Of a DNA stretch of 64,000 bases, positions 24,585 to 32,753 are shown piece after piece. Positions within the stretch are counted from its first letter, which is position 1. Each line of letters begins with the position of its first letter. A program made the translations under genes and the position numbers. The notes beneath the pieces were generated by a model that made no database searches, was not told the origin of the DNA, and saw only the letters and a program-made list of their open reading frames with translations. This stretch comes from Janthinobacterium silvisoli. GTDB lineage: Bacteria > Pseudomonadota > Gammaproteobacteria > Burkholderiales > Burkholderiaceae_D. Location of the stretch: assembly GCF_014200725.1 (NCBI RefSeq), contig NZ_JACHCL010000002.1, positions 1,325,176 to 1,389,175 of the forward strand, given 5' to 3'.

Positions 24585-26996
24585 TTAGCGTGCGCGCCAC
24601 ACTCCCGCCGCGCCAGCGTGCTCCAGCTGCGCCGAACCATCATTCAAGCTGGCTTGTTCAGCCTTGGCGCGGGCCGAGGCCAGCGCGCTGGCAAATTCGC
24701 CGTGCTGGTGCTGCTGTTGCAGGCTGACGCGCAAGCTCGCCAGTTCGTGTTCCTGCTTCTGCGCGCGCTGCATTTCCAGTTCCAGTAATTGCTGCTTTGC
24801 TTCGGCCATGGCGCGCGTGGTATCAGCCACCTTGCGCTGCAATGCCGCGTGGGCCTGGGCGCTGGCCAGCAAGGCTTGCTGCGCCTGCGCCTTGTCGCTG
24901 GCAGCCTTCTGCGCATCCAGTTCCAGCTGTTCGCGCTGGCGCATGGCGTCCAGCGCCTGCTGTTCCAGCATGGCGCGCTCTTCGGCGGCGGCAGTCGCCT
25001 GCTTTTCTGCTTCCAGGCGGCTGGCGATGGCTTTCGATGCACGTTCTTCGGCAGCGCTGGTCTGGCGCTGCTGCACCAGTTTTTGCGCGATCAAGGCCAG
25101 CGATTCGCGCTCGGCGCTGACAAAGTCACGCTCGGAGGCCAGCAAGGCCTCGGCTGCCTGCGCTTTTTCACTTTCCACGCGGGCGCGTTCAGCATGTACC
25201 TGGCCCAGCTCCACGGCCAGGCGCGCCTGTGCCTGTACCGCTTGCGCGGCGGCAGCCTTCTGTTCGCCTTCCACCAGCGCCTGGTCCATCAGGGTGCGGA
25301 TGGCGTCCGCTTCCTGCTGGGCCGCTTGCGTCAAGGCCAGTTCGGCTGCCTGCTGGCCGCGCAGCAGTTCGGCTTGCGCCTGTTCGGCGCTAGCGCGTTC
25401 CTGGGCCGCGTTCAAGGCCAGCGCTTCGGCATCGAGCTTACGGTGCAATGCCTCGATGGCGGCTTGTTCGGCCTCGGCGCGCTGCTGTTCGGCCATCTGC
25501 AGCAAGGCTGCCTGGGCGGCTTTTTCCTCGGCCAGCGCAGCAACTTGCGCCTGCGTCACCAGCTGCGCATCGACGCTGGCAATGGCTTCCTGTTCGGCTG
25601 CATTCTGGCGTGCCGCCAATGCCTGCTTTGTTTCTGCCTGTTCGACGCGCTCTTGCGCCAGATACACGGCGCGCTGTTCTTCTTCCGCCAGCAAGGCAGC
25701 GGCGGCAGCAGCCGCTTGCTCGGCCACTTCACGTTCCTTGGTGTGCGCCAGGGCAGCCGTTTCCGCTTCCAGCTTGGCGTGGCCGGCGGCTTCTGCATCC
25801 TGTTCGGCTGCCACGCGGGCCAGCGCCACGGCGCGCAGCTGGCGGTCCACTTCGATGCGCGCTTCGGTAGCGGCCAGGATGCGCAGGTCGGCATCGCGGC
25901 GCGCCTGGGCGCTGGCGGCTGCCACCATTTCCAGGCGTTCGCGGTGGACCGCTGCGTCGCGCAATTCTTTTTCGGTCTGCAAGCGCAGATGCAGCGACTG
26001 CGCCGCATGGCGCTCGGACTCCGCCTGTGCCAGGGCGATCGCTTCACGCTCCTGTTCCAGGTGGGCCAGCGCGCGCGCTTCTTCCAGCGCACGCACTTCA
26101 GCGGCGGCCCGGTTAAAAGCAGACTCCAGCGCGATCTGGTCGGCACGCTCGCGCTGCACCGTCAATTCCAGCGCTTCGCTTTCGGCCTGGGCCAGCATCT
26201 GCGCCGTCTGGCGCGCACCGTGCGCATGGCGCTCGCGCTCACGGGCCAGCACGGCCATGCGCGCATCGGCCGTAGCGATGCCCATCATTTCATCCTTGGC
26301 TGCCTGCACGGCGGCCACGCGTTCAACAGCCTGCAAGCGAGCCTGCTCCGTCTGTTCCTGCAATTCTTCGGAGGCGCGCGCGGCCTGCTCGGCCAATTCC
26401 GACTGCACGGCGATTTGCTCGCTGGCGCGCTTGCGGTGTTCCTGTTCGACGCGGGCGCGCTGTTCGGCAGCCAGGCGGATTTCATTGTCCGCTTCCACGC
26501 GGGCGCGCAATTGCTCCGTTTCCTGCTTCACCGCTTCCAGGCGGGCCACGCTCGCCTGCGCAGCGGCGCGCATGGTTTCCAGGCGTTCGCGGTTGGCGGC
26601 AATCGCGTCTTCGGCAGCTTGCGCATTTTGCTGTGCTGCCGCAGCGGCGGCGGCGTCGATGGCGGCGCGGTCTTCGGCCAGCGAACGCACGCGCGCTTCG
26701 GCCAGGGCCCGGCTTTCGGCGGCGCAAGTGGCTTTGGCTTCCGCTTCCACGCGGGCGATGGCTTCGTGGATGGCTTTTAATTCCGTTTGCTGGCGGTCGG
26801 GAACGCCCCTGGTCTCGACGACCGGTTCCGCCTCAACTTCGGCCACGGCCTGTGGCGCTTCGGCAGGGCTAGCCTCTGGCGCCGCGGTAGCCAATTCATT
26901 GAAATCATGCAGCGAGACGATGCTGTCCTGGTCAAACTCGTCATCGGCGGCATATGCGCTATTGAGGGAGGCGGCCTGGTTGTGCTGTGCTTGCAT
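24585..26996 (-). CDS. large Ala/Glu/Gln/Arg-rich coiled-coil protein, unknown function
   Basis: 803 residues. The first ~70 residues are acidic and probably disordered (DDEFDQDSIVSLHDFNELA, then Ala/Pro/Glu). From about residue 70 to 790 the chain is an almost unbroken heptad-like coiled coil built from Ala, Glu, Gln and Arg, with few Gly or Pro (examples AIARVEAEAKAT, ALAEARVRSLAED, RARVEQEHRKRASEQ). No signal peptide, membrane helix or catalytic motif is present, so it is a cytosolic filament or scaffold by appearance. The opposite strand also stays open over this stretch because of the GC-rich repetitive codon use, but that reading (Ser/Cys/Ala-rich) is not credible. It is convergent with the Ter cluster. 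I do not recognise a family. Confidence 0.75.
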   Translation of the reverse strand: MQAQHNQAASLNSAYAADDEFDQDSIVSLHDFNELATAAPEASPAEAPQAVAEVEAEPVVETRGVPDRQQTELKAIHEAIARVEAEAKATCAAESRALAEARVRSLAEDRAAIDAAAAAAAQQNAQAAEDAIAANRERLETMRAAAQASVARLEAVKQETEQLRARVEADNEIRLAAEQRARVEQEHRKRASEQIAVQSELAEQAARASEELQEQTEQARLQAVERVAAVQAAKDEMMGIATADARMAVLARERERHAHGARQTAQMLAQAESEALELTVQRERADQIALESAFNRAAAEVRALEEARALAHLEQEREAIALAQAESERHAAQSLHLRLQTEKELRDAAVHRERLEMVAAASAQARRDADLRILAATEARIEVDRQLRAVALARVAAEQDAEAAGHAKLEAETAALAHTKEREVAEQAAAAAAALLAEEEQRAVYLAQERVEQAETKQALAARQNAAEQEAIASVDAQLVTQAQVAALAEEKAAQAALLQMAEQQRAEAEQAAIEALHRKLDAEALALNAAQERASAEQAQAELLRGQQAAELALTQAAQQEADAIRTLMDQALVEGEQKAAAAQAVQAQARLAVELGQVHAERARVESEKAQAAEALLASERDFVSAERESLALIAQKLVQQRQTSAAEERASKAIASRLEAEKQATAAAEERAMLEQQALDAMRQREQLELDAQKAASDKAQAQQALLASAQAHAALQRKVADTTRAMAEAKQQLLELEMQRAQKQEHELASLRVSLQQQHQHGEFASALASARAKAEQASLNDGSAQLEHAGAAGVWRAR

Positions 26997-27019
26997 GATT
27001 TCTCGCTTATTCGTGTCAA

Positions 27020-27037
27020 TTCCATCGTTTTATGGAA
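27020..27037. promoter_or_regulatory. dyad upstream of the coiled-coil gene
   Basis: TTCCAT-CGTTTT-ATGGAA, a perfect 6-bp inverted repeat with a 6-base spacer, starting 24 bases upstream of the coiled-coil ATG. It could be an operator or a 5' leader hairpin. Confidence 0.35.
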
Positions 27038-27187
27038 CTATTAGCGCCATTATCGAGCAGGCATGCGCCATTCAGCAGCCCAAGAAGAAGGCAATTTACG
27101 GCCTTGTTCCCAATTTGAACCGTACTTTAAGCGTCCGAGAAAATGCTCAGGGCAATGCAACGCCGCCATGGGCGTTTTATCGCACGC

Positions 27188-28201
27188 TTAAATTGGCCAT
27201 AAGGGCGCTTCGTCCATCAACGCCACCTGTTCACGCAGCTCCAGAATCCGGTCCTGCCAATAACGCTGCGTATTAAACCAGGGGAAAGCGACGGGGAAGG
27301 CGGGGTCGGTCCAGCGGCGGGCCAGCCAGGCCGAGTAATGGATCAGCCGCAGGGTGCGCAGCGCTTCGACCAGGTAGAGCTGGCGCGGGTCGAAATCGCA
27401 AAAATCTTCATAACCGGCCAGGATGTCGCTCATCTGGCGCACCATATCGCCCCGCTCGCCCGACAGCATCATCCATAAATCCTGGATCGCCGGCCCCATG
27501 CGGCTATCATCGAAATCGACGAAATGGGGGCCGGCGTCCGTCCACAGCACGTTGCCGCCATGGCAATCGCCGTGCAGGCGCAGCACGGCCGTGTCGCCGG
27601 CGCGGTCATAGCAGCGCTTGACGCCGTCGAGCGCCTGCGCCGCCACGCTGGAATACGCGGCCAGCAGCTCGGGCGGAATAAAATCGTTGGCCAGTAAAAA
27701 GTCGCGCGGCTCGGCGCCAAAAGTCGTGGGATCGAGCGCCGGGCGCTCCTTGTAGGCCGACAGCGCCCCCACGGCGTGGATGCGGCCGATAAAGCGCCCT
27801 ATCCATTCCAGTGTGTTCGGGTCGTCCAGCTCGGGCGCGCGGCCGCCATGGCGGGGAAACACGGCAAAACGAAAACCCTGGAATTGGTGCAGGGTAGCCC
27901 CATGGACAGCCAGCGCCGGCACGACCGGGATCTCGCGCTCGACCAGCTCGGACACAAACGCATGTTCTTCCAGGATGGCGGCATCGCTCCAGCGCTCGGG
28001 GCGGTAAAATTTGGCCACCAGCGGCGCGCTATCCTCGATACCGACCTGATAAACGCGGTTTTCATAGCTGTTCAGCGCCAGCAATCGGCCATCGCCGCGC
28101 AAACCGATGCTGTCCAGGGCGTCGAGCACGCAATCGGGGCTCAGTGCAGAAAAGGGATGGACGGGCCGGGCGTCCTCGTGCGGCGGGTTTTCGTTGTGCA
28201 T
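27188..28201 (-). CDS. srkA: SrkA/YihE-type stress-response serine/threonine kinase
   Basis: 337 residues from the ATG at 28201 (an alternative ATG at 28210 adds three residues; neither has a good Shine-Dalgarno). The N-terminus PFSALSPDCVLDALDSIGL and LALNSYENRVYQVGIED match the SrkA family, and the aminoglycoside-phosphotransferase-like kinase core is complete: the ATP Lys in LVAKFYRPERW, the catalytic loop LRLHGDCHGGNVLW and the metal-binding FVDFDDSRMGPAIQDLWM. SrkA kinases help cells survive oxidative and envelope stress and, in E. coli, counter MazEF-mediated death. The gene is monocistronic, divergent from the SEC-C protein gene. Confidence 0.9.
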   Translation of the reverse strand: MHNENPPHEDARPVHPFSALSPDCVLDALDSIGLRGDGRLLALNSYENRVYQVGIEDSAPLVAKFYRPERWSDAAILEEHAFVSELVEREIPVVPALAVHGATLHQFQGFRFAVFPRHGGRAPELDDPNTLEWIGRFIGRIHAVGALSAYKERPALDPTTFGAEPRDFLLANDFIPPELLAAYSSVAAQALDGVKRCYDRAGDTAVLRLHGDCHGGNVLWTDAGPHFVDFDDSRMGPAIQDLWMMLSGERGDMVRQMSDILAGYEDFCDFDPRQLYLVEALRTLRLIHYSAWLARRWTDPAFPVAFPWFNTQRYWQDRILELREQVALMDEAPLWPI

Positions 28202-28304
28202 AAGCGCCATTGTAAGGGGCTGGCAGCTGCATGTGTGCAAACACTTCGGCGGCAGCCGGCAGCAAGGCGTATACTAGCGGCTTACATTACACAAAGAGCA
28301 AGCC

Positions 28305-29003
28305 ATGCAACTCGAACAGCCATTATCAGAAAAAGAATTCGACGAACTAGACCAATTCCTGTTGTCGGAGCGCTGCTCCGAAGACGCAATGACCATGGAT
28401 ATGCTGCACGGCTATCTGACGGCCGTCGCCATCGGCCCGGAACCGATCATGCCGGCCGAGTGGTTGCCGCGCGTCTGGGGCGAAGACATCAAGGATGCGC
28501 CGAAATTCAAGAACGGCAAGGAAGAAGAACGCATCATCAACCTGATCATGCGCTTCATGAATGAAGTGCTGGTGACGTTTGAAGTGGCGCCAAAAGAATT
28601 CGAACCGCTGTTCGTCGAGCACGAGCACGCAGGCCAGACCCTGATCGACGCCGAAGCCTGGTGCTGGGGCTTCTGGGACGGCATGGAACTGCGCCCTGGC
28701 TCCTGGGATGAAATCTGGGACTCCGAAGTGGGCGACCTGATGCAGCCGGTATATCTGCTGGGCGCCGACGAGATCGAGGAAGAAGAACTGCAACTGGTGG
28801 AAGACCCGGTCAAGGCGCACAAGCTGGCCCAGGAACTGGAAGCCAACCTGCCCGCCATCCACCGTTTCTGGGTGCCACGCCGCAAACCGGCCGTGCAAAC
28901 CATCAAGCGCGAAGAGCCCAAAGTGGGCCGCAACGACGACTGCCCTTGCGGCAGCGGCAAGAAGTTCAAGAAGTGCTGCGGCGCCGAAGGCAGCGCAGAG
29001 TAA
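28305..29003 (+). CDS. YecA/UPF0149 family protein with C-terminal SEC-C zinc motif
   Basis: 232 residues. The N-terminal 170 residues form the helical UPF0149 (YgfB/YecA) domain, with [20 protein letters not shown] (about residues 31-50) and [14 protein letters not shown] as its conserved parts. The C-terminus [19 protein letters not shown] is a SEC-C motif (C-x-C...C-C/H), the zinc-binding tail first known from SecA and often used to contact ribosomes or SecB-like partners. A basic stretch ([13 protein letters not shown]) links the two. A YecA homologue has been linked to ribosome-associated SecA-type targeting in E. coli; a similar role here is inference. Confidence 0.88.
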   Translation: MQLEQPLSEKEFDELDQFLLSERCSEDAMTMDMLHGYLTAVAIGPEPIMPAEWLPRVWGEDIKDAPKFKNGKEEERIINLIMRFMNEVLVTFEVAPKEFEPLFVEHEHAGQTLIDAEAWCWGFWDGMELRPGSWDEIWDSEVGDLMQPVYLLGADEIEEEELQLVEDPVKAHKLAQELEANLPAIHRFWVPRRKPAVQTIKREEPKVGRNDDCPCGSGKKFKKCCGAEGSAE

Positions 29004-29073
29004 TACCGTAGCATAGTCATAACCATGCGCCGGAGTCCTTCCGGCGCAGCCCTCCCCCTGCAGCACCCGGCGC

Positions 29074-29079
29074 TATAAT
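29074..29079 (+). promoter_or_regulatory. -10-like TATAAT just upstream of the LysR start codon
   Basis: A perfect TATAAT ends 6 bases before the ATG at 29086. If used, transcription would begin at or next to the start codon, giving a leaderless or nearly leaderless mRNA. The -35 region (about 29051-29056, CCTCCC) is not consensus. Confidence 0.4.
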
Positions 29080-29085
29080 CGGCGC

Positions 29086-29994
29086 ATGAAACTCCCCGAC
29101 CTGAATCTGCTGATCGCCCTCGACATCTTGCTGCAGGAAGGCAGCGCCGTGGCCGCTGCGCGCCGCATGAACCTGAGTACACCCGCCATGAGCCGCACCC
29201 TGGCGCGCATCCGCGAGGCCATCGGCGACCCGGTATTCGTGCGCTCGGGGCGAGGCTTGACGCCGACCCCGCGCGCGCTGGAATTGCGCGAACAGGTGCG
29301 CGGTGTGGTGGAACAGGCGCACGCCGTTTTCACCTCGGGCCGCGAAGTGGACCTGGCGACCCTGGAACGCACTTTCAGCCTGCGCGCCAACGATGTCTTT
29401 GTCGGCGCCTATGGCGGCAAGCTGCGCGACATGCTGGCCAGCCACGCGCCCAACACGGTGCTGCGCTTCGTGCCCGAAGGCGATGGCGACACCGATGGCG
29501 ACGCCCTGCAGGCCGGCCGCATCGACCTGTATATCGGTTCCCTGCGCAGCTTCGCGCCCGACATCAAGCGGCAAAGCCTGTTTAGCACTTCGTTTGTCGG
29601 CATCGCCCGCGATGACCACCCGATCTTCGATGGCACCATCGACCTGGCCCGCTTTATCGCCTACGACCATATCAGCGTCTCGCGCCGGGGCCTGGCACGC
29701 GGACCGTTCGACACGGCACTGGCCGAACGGGGGCATACGCGCCGCGTCTCCCTGATCACCGCCAATTTTCACTCGGCCATCTTCGCCGCCGCCGATTCCC
29801 GGCTGATCCTGCCACTGATGCCGCGCCATATGCTGCCCATCGTCGAACGCCTGGGCTTGAAACTGCGCGCCTTCGATTTGCCGCTGCCCGTCGAGAGCGT
29901 AGAAATCGTGCAAGCCTGGCACCCGCGCCTGGACAACGACCATGCGCACCAGTGGCTGCGGCGCATGCTGAAAGACGTATGCCGCGATAACTGA
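29086..29994 (+). CDS. LysR-family transcriptional regulator of the adjacent efflux operon
   Basis: 302 residues. The N-terminal winged helix-turn-helix is LNLLIALDILLQEGSAVAAA RRMNLS-type (residues 6-30; the Ala/Met recognition helix is AAARRMNLSTPAMSRTLARI), followed by the linker helix and a two-lobe effector-binding domain of the LeuO/NodD-like class. The next three genes, on the same strand, encode a DHA2 exporter, its adaptor and an outer-membrane factor; a dyad with T-N11-A spacing lies between them at 30007-30023. It most likely controls that operon in response to a substrate of the pump. No ribosome-binding site is visible before the ATG, consistent with a leaderless transcript. Confidence 0.88.
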   Translation: MKLPDLNLLIALDILLQEGSAVAAARRMNLSTPAMSRTLARIREAIGDPVFVRSGRGLTPTPRALELREQVRGVVEQAHAVFTSGREVDLATLERTFSLRANDVFVGAYGGKLRDMLASHAPNTVLRFVPEGDGDTDGDALQAGRIDLYIGSLRSFAPDIKRQSLFSTSFVGIARDDHPIFDGTIDLARFIAYDHISVSRRGLARGPFDTALAERGHTRRVSLITANFHSAIFAAADSRLILPLMPRHMLPIVERLGLKLRAFDLPLPVESVEIVQAWHPRLDNDHAHQWLRRMLKDVCRDN

Positions 29995-30006
29995 AGCAGC
30001 ACAACC

Positions 30007-30073
30007 ATTGCATCAGACGCAATCGAGCATTCCTGAATTATCAATTTTCACAAGATTAACGGCTACCTATACT
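30007..30073 (+). promoter_or_regulatory. putative LysR operator and promoter of the DHA2 efflux operon
   Basis: ATTGC-N7-GCAAT (30007-30023) is a perfect dyad containing the LysR-type T-N11-A spacing. TTTTCA (30045-30050), a 17-base spacer and TATACT (30068-30073) then form a plausible sigma-70 promoter, 31 bases upstream of the GTG start of the MFS gene. The dyad lies near -65, where LysR recognition sites usually sit. Confidence 0.5.
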
Positions 30074-30104
30074 GCGTGGACTGATCCCTCTCCACGGAGT
30101 TATT

Positions 30105-31652
30105 GTGTCTGCCGTCCTGTCTCCTGCCTTATCCACCGGCTCTACCGGCGCCGCTCCTGCCGCGCCGCCGCCAGCACAACAAGCCATCTTCGGCCTGCGC
30201 CTGGCCACCGGCCTGTGCGGCGTGCTGCTGGCCGTGCTGGTGTCCGGCCTGAATGAAAACATCACCAAGATCGCGCTGGCCGATATCCGCGGCGCGATGG
30301 GCATCACGCGCGATGACGCCAGCTGGCTCGTGGCCCTGTACGCGGCCGCCTCGGTATCGGCCATGGCTTTCGCGCCCTGGTGCGCCGCCACTTTCTCGCT
30401 GCGTCGCGTGACCCTGGCCGCCATCGCCACCTGCATGCTGATGGGTTTTCTGTGCCCGTTCGCGCCCAATCTGCCCGTGCTGCTGGCCATGCGCATGGTG
30501 CAGGGCGCAGCCGGCGGCGCGCTGCCGCCCATGCTGATGACGGTGGCGCTGCGCTTTTTGCCACCCAATATCAAACTGTATGGCCTGGGCGGTTATGCGC
30601 TCAGCGCCACGTTCGGCCCCAGCCTGGGCACGCCGCTGGCCGCCTTCTGGACCGACTACCTGGGCTGGCAATGGGCCTTCTGGCAAGTCATCCCGGGCAG
30701 CATCGCCGCCCTGCTGATGGTGTCCTGGGGCTTGCCGCAAGATCCGCTGCGCCTGGAACGCTTGCGCCAGTTCGACTGGCGCGGCCTGCTGCTGGGCTTG
30801 CCCGCCATCAGCATGCTGGTAGTCGGTCTGGTGCAGGGCGAACGGCTGGACTGGTTTGCCTCGCCCTTGATCTGCCTGCTGACAGGTGGCGGCGGCCTGC
30901 TGCTGGTGCTATTTTTCATCAACGAATGGTCCCACCCGCTGCCCTTCTTCAAGCTGCAGCTGCTGGCCAGGCGCAACCTGAGCCACGCGCTGCTGACCTT
31001 GGGCGGCGTGCTGTTCGTGCTGCTGGCCGTGATCATGATCCCCTCCGCCTACCTGGCACAGGTGCATGGCTACCGCCCGCTGCAGACGGCGCCCGTGATG
31101 CTGACGGTCGCCCTGCCACAGTTGCTGGCCTTGCCGCTGGTGGCCGCGCTGTGCAATCTGCGCGCCGTCGACTGCCGCTGGGTGCTGGCCATCGGCCTGG
31201 GCCTGCTGGCGATGTCCTGCCTACTGGGCGCGCGCATGTCGCCGGACTGGATACGCGATCATTTTTATGCCTTGCAGGCGCTGCAGATTTTTGCCCAGCC
31301 CATGGCGGTGATTCCGCTGCTGTTGCTGGCCACCACCGGCCTGGCGCCAGCCGACGGTCCATTCGCCTCGGCGTGGTTCAACACCATCAAGGGCATGTCG
31401 GCCATCGTGGCCGGCGCCTTGCTCGATGCGTCGATCACGCGCCGCAACCATTTTCATTCGACTGTGCTCAGCGAGCGCCTCGGCAACTTGCCTGACGGTG
31501 TAGACATGACGGGCATGGCGCAGCGCATGCATGCGCAAGTCGTCACCCTGACCTCTTCCGACCTGTACCTCACCGTGGCCGCCATCGCGCTGGCCATGAT
31601 AGTGCTCATCCCCATCCTGCCGACGCGCATCTACCCGCCGCGGGCAGCCTGA
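30105..31652 (+). CDS. DHA2-family MFS multidrug exporter (EmrB type)
   Basis: 515 residues from the GTG at 30105 (CGGAG lies 6-10 bases upstream). The sequence predicts 14 membrane helices, the DHA2 hallmark. Helix 1 region includes LVSGLNENITKIALADIRGA, and the conserved motif RMVQGAAGGALPPMLMTVALR is present near helix 4, with the family's SATFGPSLGTPLAAFW (motif C-like, Gly/Pro-rich) in helix 5, which marks drug/proton antiporters. It sits in the inner membrane and works with the EmrA-like adaptor encoded 24 bases downstream and the NodT-type channel beyond it as a tripartite drug pump. Substrate unknown. Confidence 0.9.
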   Translation: MSAVLSPALSTGSTGAAPAAPPPAQQAIFGLRLATGLCGVLLAVLVSGLNENITKIALADIRGAMGITRDDASWLVALYAAASVSAMAFAPWCAATFSLRRVTLAAIATCMLMGFLCPFAPNLPVLLAMRMVQGAAGGALPPMLMTVALRFLPPNIKLYGLGGYALSATFGPSLGTPLAAFWTDYLGWQWAFWQVIPGSIAALLMVSWGLPQDPLRLERLRQFDWRGLLLGLPAISMLVVGLVQGERLDWFASPLICLLTGGGGLLLVLFFINEWSHPLPFFKLQLLARRNLSHALLTLGGVLFVLLAVIMIPSAYLAQVHGYRPLQTAPVMLTVALPQLLALPLVAALCNLRAVDCRWVLAIGLGLLAMSCLLGARMSPDWIRDHFYALQALQIFAQPMAVIPLLLLATTGLAPADGPFASAWFNTIKGMSAIVAGALLDASITRRNHFHSTVLSERLGNLPDGVDMTGMAQRMHAQVVTLTSSDLYLTVAAIALAMIVLIPILPTRIYPPRAA

Positions 31653-31676
31653 TTTTTATTTTACGAAAGAGCCACC

Positions 31677-32753
31677 ATGAACGTTCCCATCCTGCGCTCA
31701 CGCGCCTTTTTATTCGGCCTGGCTGTACTGGCCTGCGCCCTGGCCTATGGCGCCTGGCACTGGCTGTTTTCCAGCCGCGATGAACAAAGCACCAACGATG
31801 CCTTCGTCAGCGCCGACTACACCATCGTGTCGCCCAAGGTGGGCGGCATCGTGCAGCAAGTGCTGGTGGAAGACAACCAGGCCGTCAAGGCAGGCCAGCT
31901 GTTGCTGACCCTAGACGACCGCGACTACCAGGCAGCCGTCGCCGCAGCCCGCGCGGAAGTGGCGGGCGCCGTGGCGCAACTGGCCAATGCGCGCGCCACC
32001 AGCGAGCGCCAGCAATCGGTGATCGAGCAAGCCTCGACCCAGGTCGAGGCCAATCAGGCCGAAGCGGCGCTGGCAAAACAGGAACTGGAACGCTACCAGC
32101 AGCTGGCCGGCCAGGGCGCGGGCAGCGTGCAAAACGCCCAGCAAGCGCAGTCGCGCTTTGACGTGAACCGCGCCCACCTGGCGCAACATCGCGCCGCCCT
32201 GGCTGCTGCGCGCAAGCAAACCGACATCCTGCAAGCGCAGCAGCAAGCGGCTGAAGCTACGCTGCAGCGCGTCCAGGCCAGCCTGCAACGGGCCGAACTC
32301 GATCTGTCGCACACGCAGCTGCTGGCGCCCATCGGCGGCATCGTGGGCCACCGCGCCGTGCGCGCGGGCGCGCTTGTCAATCCGGGGGCCAGCCTGCTGG
32401 CCGTGGTGCCCCTGAACCGTAGCTTTATTGTCGCCAACCTGCAGGAAACGCAGCTGGCCCATGTGCGCCAGGGCCAGCACGCCAGCATCACGGTCGACGC
32501 CTATCCGGGTCTGGCACTGCGCGGCAGCGTGCACAGCATCGCCCCCGCCACCGGCGTGACGTTTTCCGCCATCGCCCCCGAAAACGCCACCGGCAATTTC
32601 ACCCGGGTGGTACAGCGCATTCCCGTAAAGATCGCACTCGAGCCGGGCCAGGATAGCGAACACCGGCTGCGCGTAGGCATGTCGGCCGATGTCAGTATCG
32701 ATACCTCGCTGCGCCAGATGCCCCTGCAACAGCTACAGGTGAGCGCACGATGA
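31677..32753 (+). CDS. HlyD/EmrA-type membrane fusion protein
   Basis: 358 residues. A single N-terminal membrane helix (residues 10-28, AFLFGLAVLACALAYGAW) anchors it in the inner membrane. The EmrA signatures follow: STNDAFVSADYTIVSPKVGG, a lipoyl half-motif VQQVLVEDNQAVKAGQLLL, a long Ala/Gln/Arg/Glu coiled coil (about residues 80-200) and the returning LLAPIGGIVGHRAVRAGALV, then the beta-barrel domain. It bridges the EmrB-like exporter and the outer-membrane channel. An AAAGAGCCACC ribosome-binding region precedes its ATG, and its stop overlaps the next start by ATGA (32750). Confidence 0.92.
   Translation: MNVPILRSRAFLFGLAVLACALAYGAWHWLFSSRDEQSTNDAFVSADYTIVSPKVGGIVQQVLVEDNQAVKAGQLLLTLDDRDYQAAVAAARAEVAGAVAQLANARATSERQQSVIEQASTQVEANQAEAALAKQELERYQQLAGQGAGSVQNAQQAQSRFDVNRAHLAQHRAALAAARKQTDILQAQQQAAEATLQRVQASLQRAELDLSHTQLLAPIGGIVGHRAVRAGALVNPGASLLAVVPLNRSFIVANLQETQLAHVRQGQHASITVDAYPGLALRGSVHSIAPATGVTFSAIAPENATGNFTRVVQRIPVKIALEPGQDSEHRLRVGMSADVSIDTSLRQMPLQQLQVSAR

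Noticed and set aside
24600..26900. CRISPR or tandem-repeat array
   Set aside because: The repetitive look comes from coiled-coil codon usage (Ala/Glu/Gln/Arg); there are no identical repeats with unique spacers.
24664..27276. Open frame of about 870 codons opposite the coiled-coil gene
   Set aside because: The translation is an improbable Ser/Cys/Ala/Arg run; it arises because the Ala/Glu/Gln codons of the coiled coil lack stops on the complement. The minus-strand coiled coil is the credible reading.
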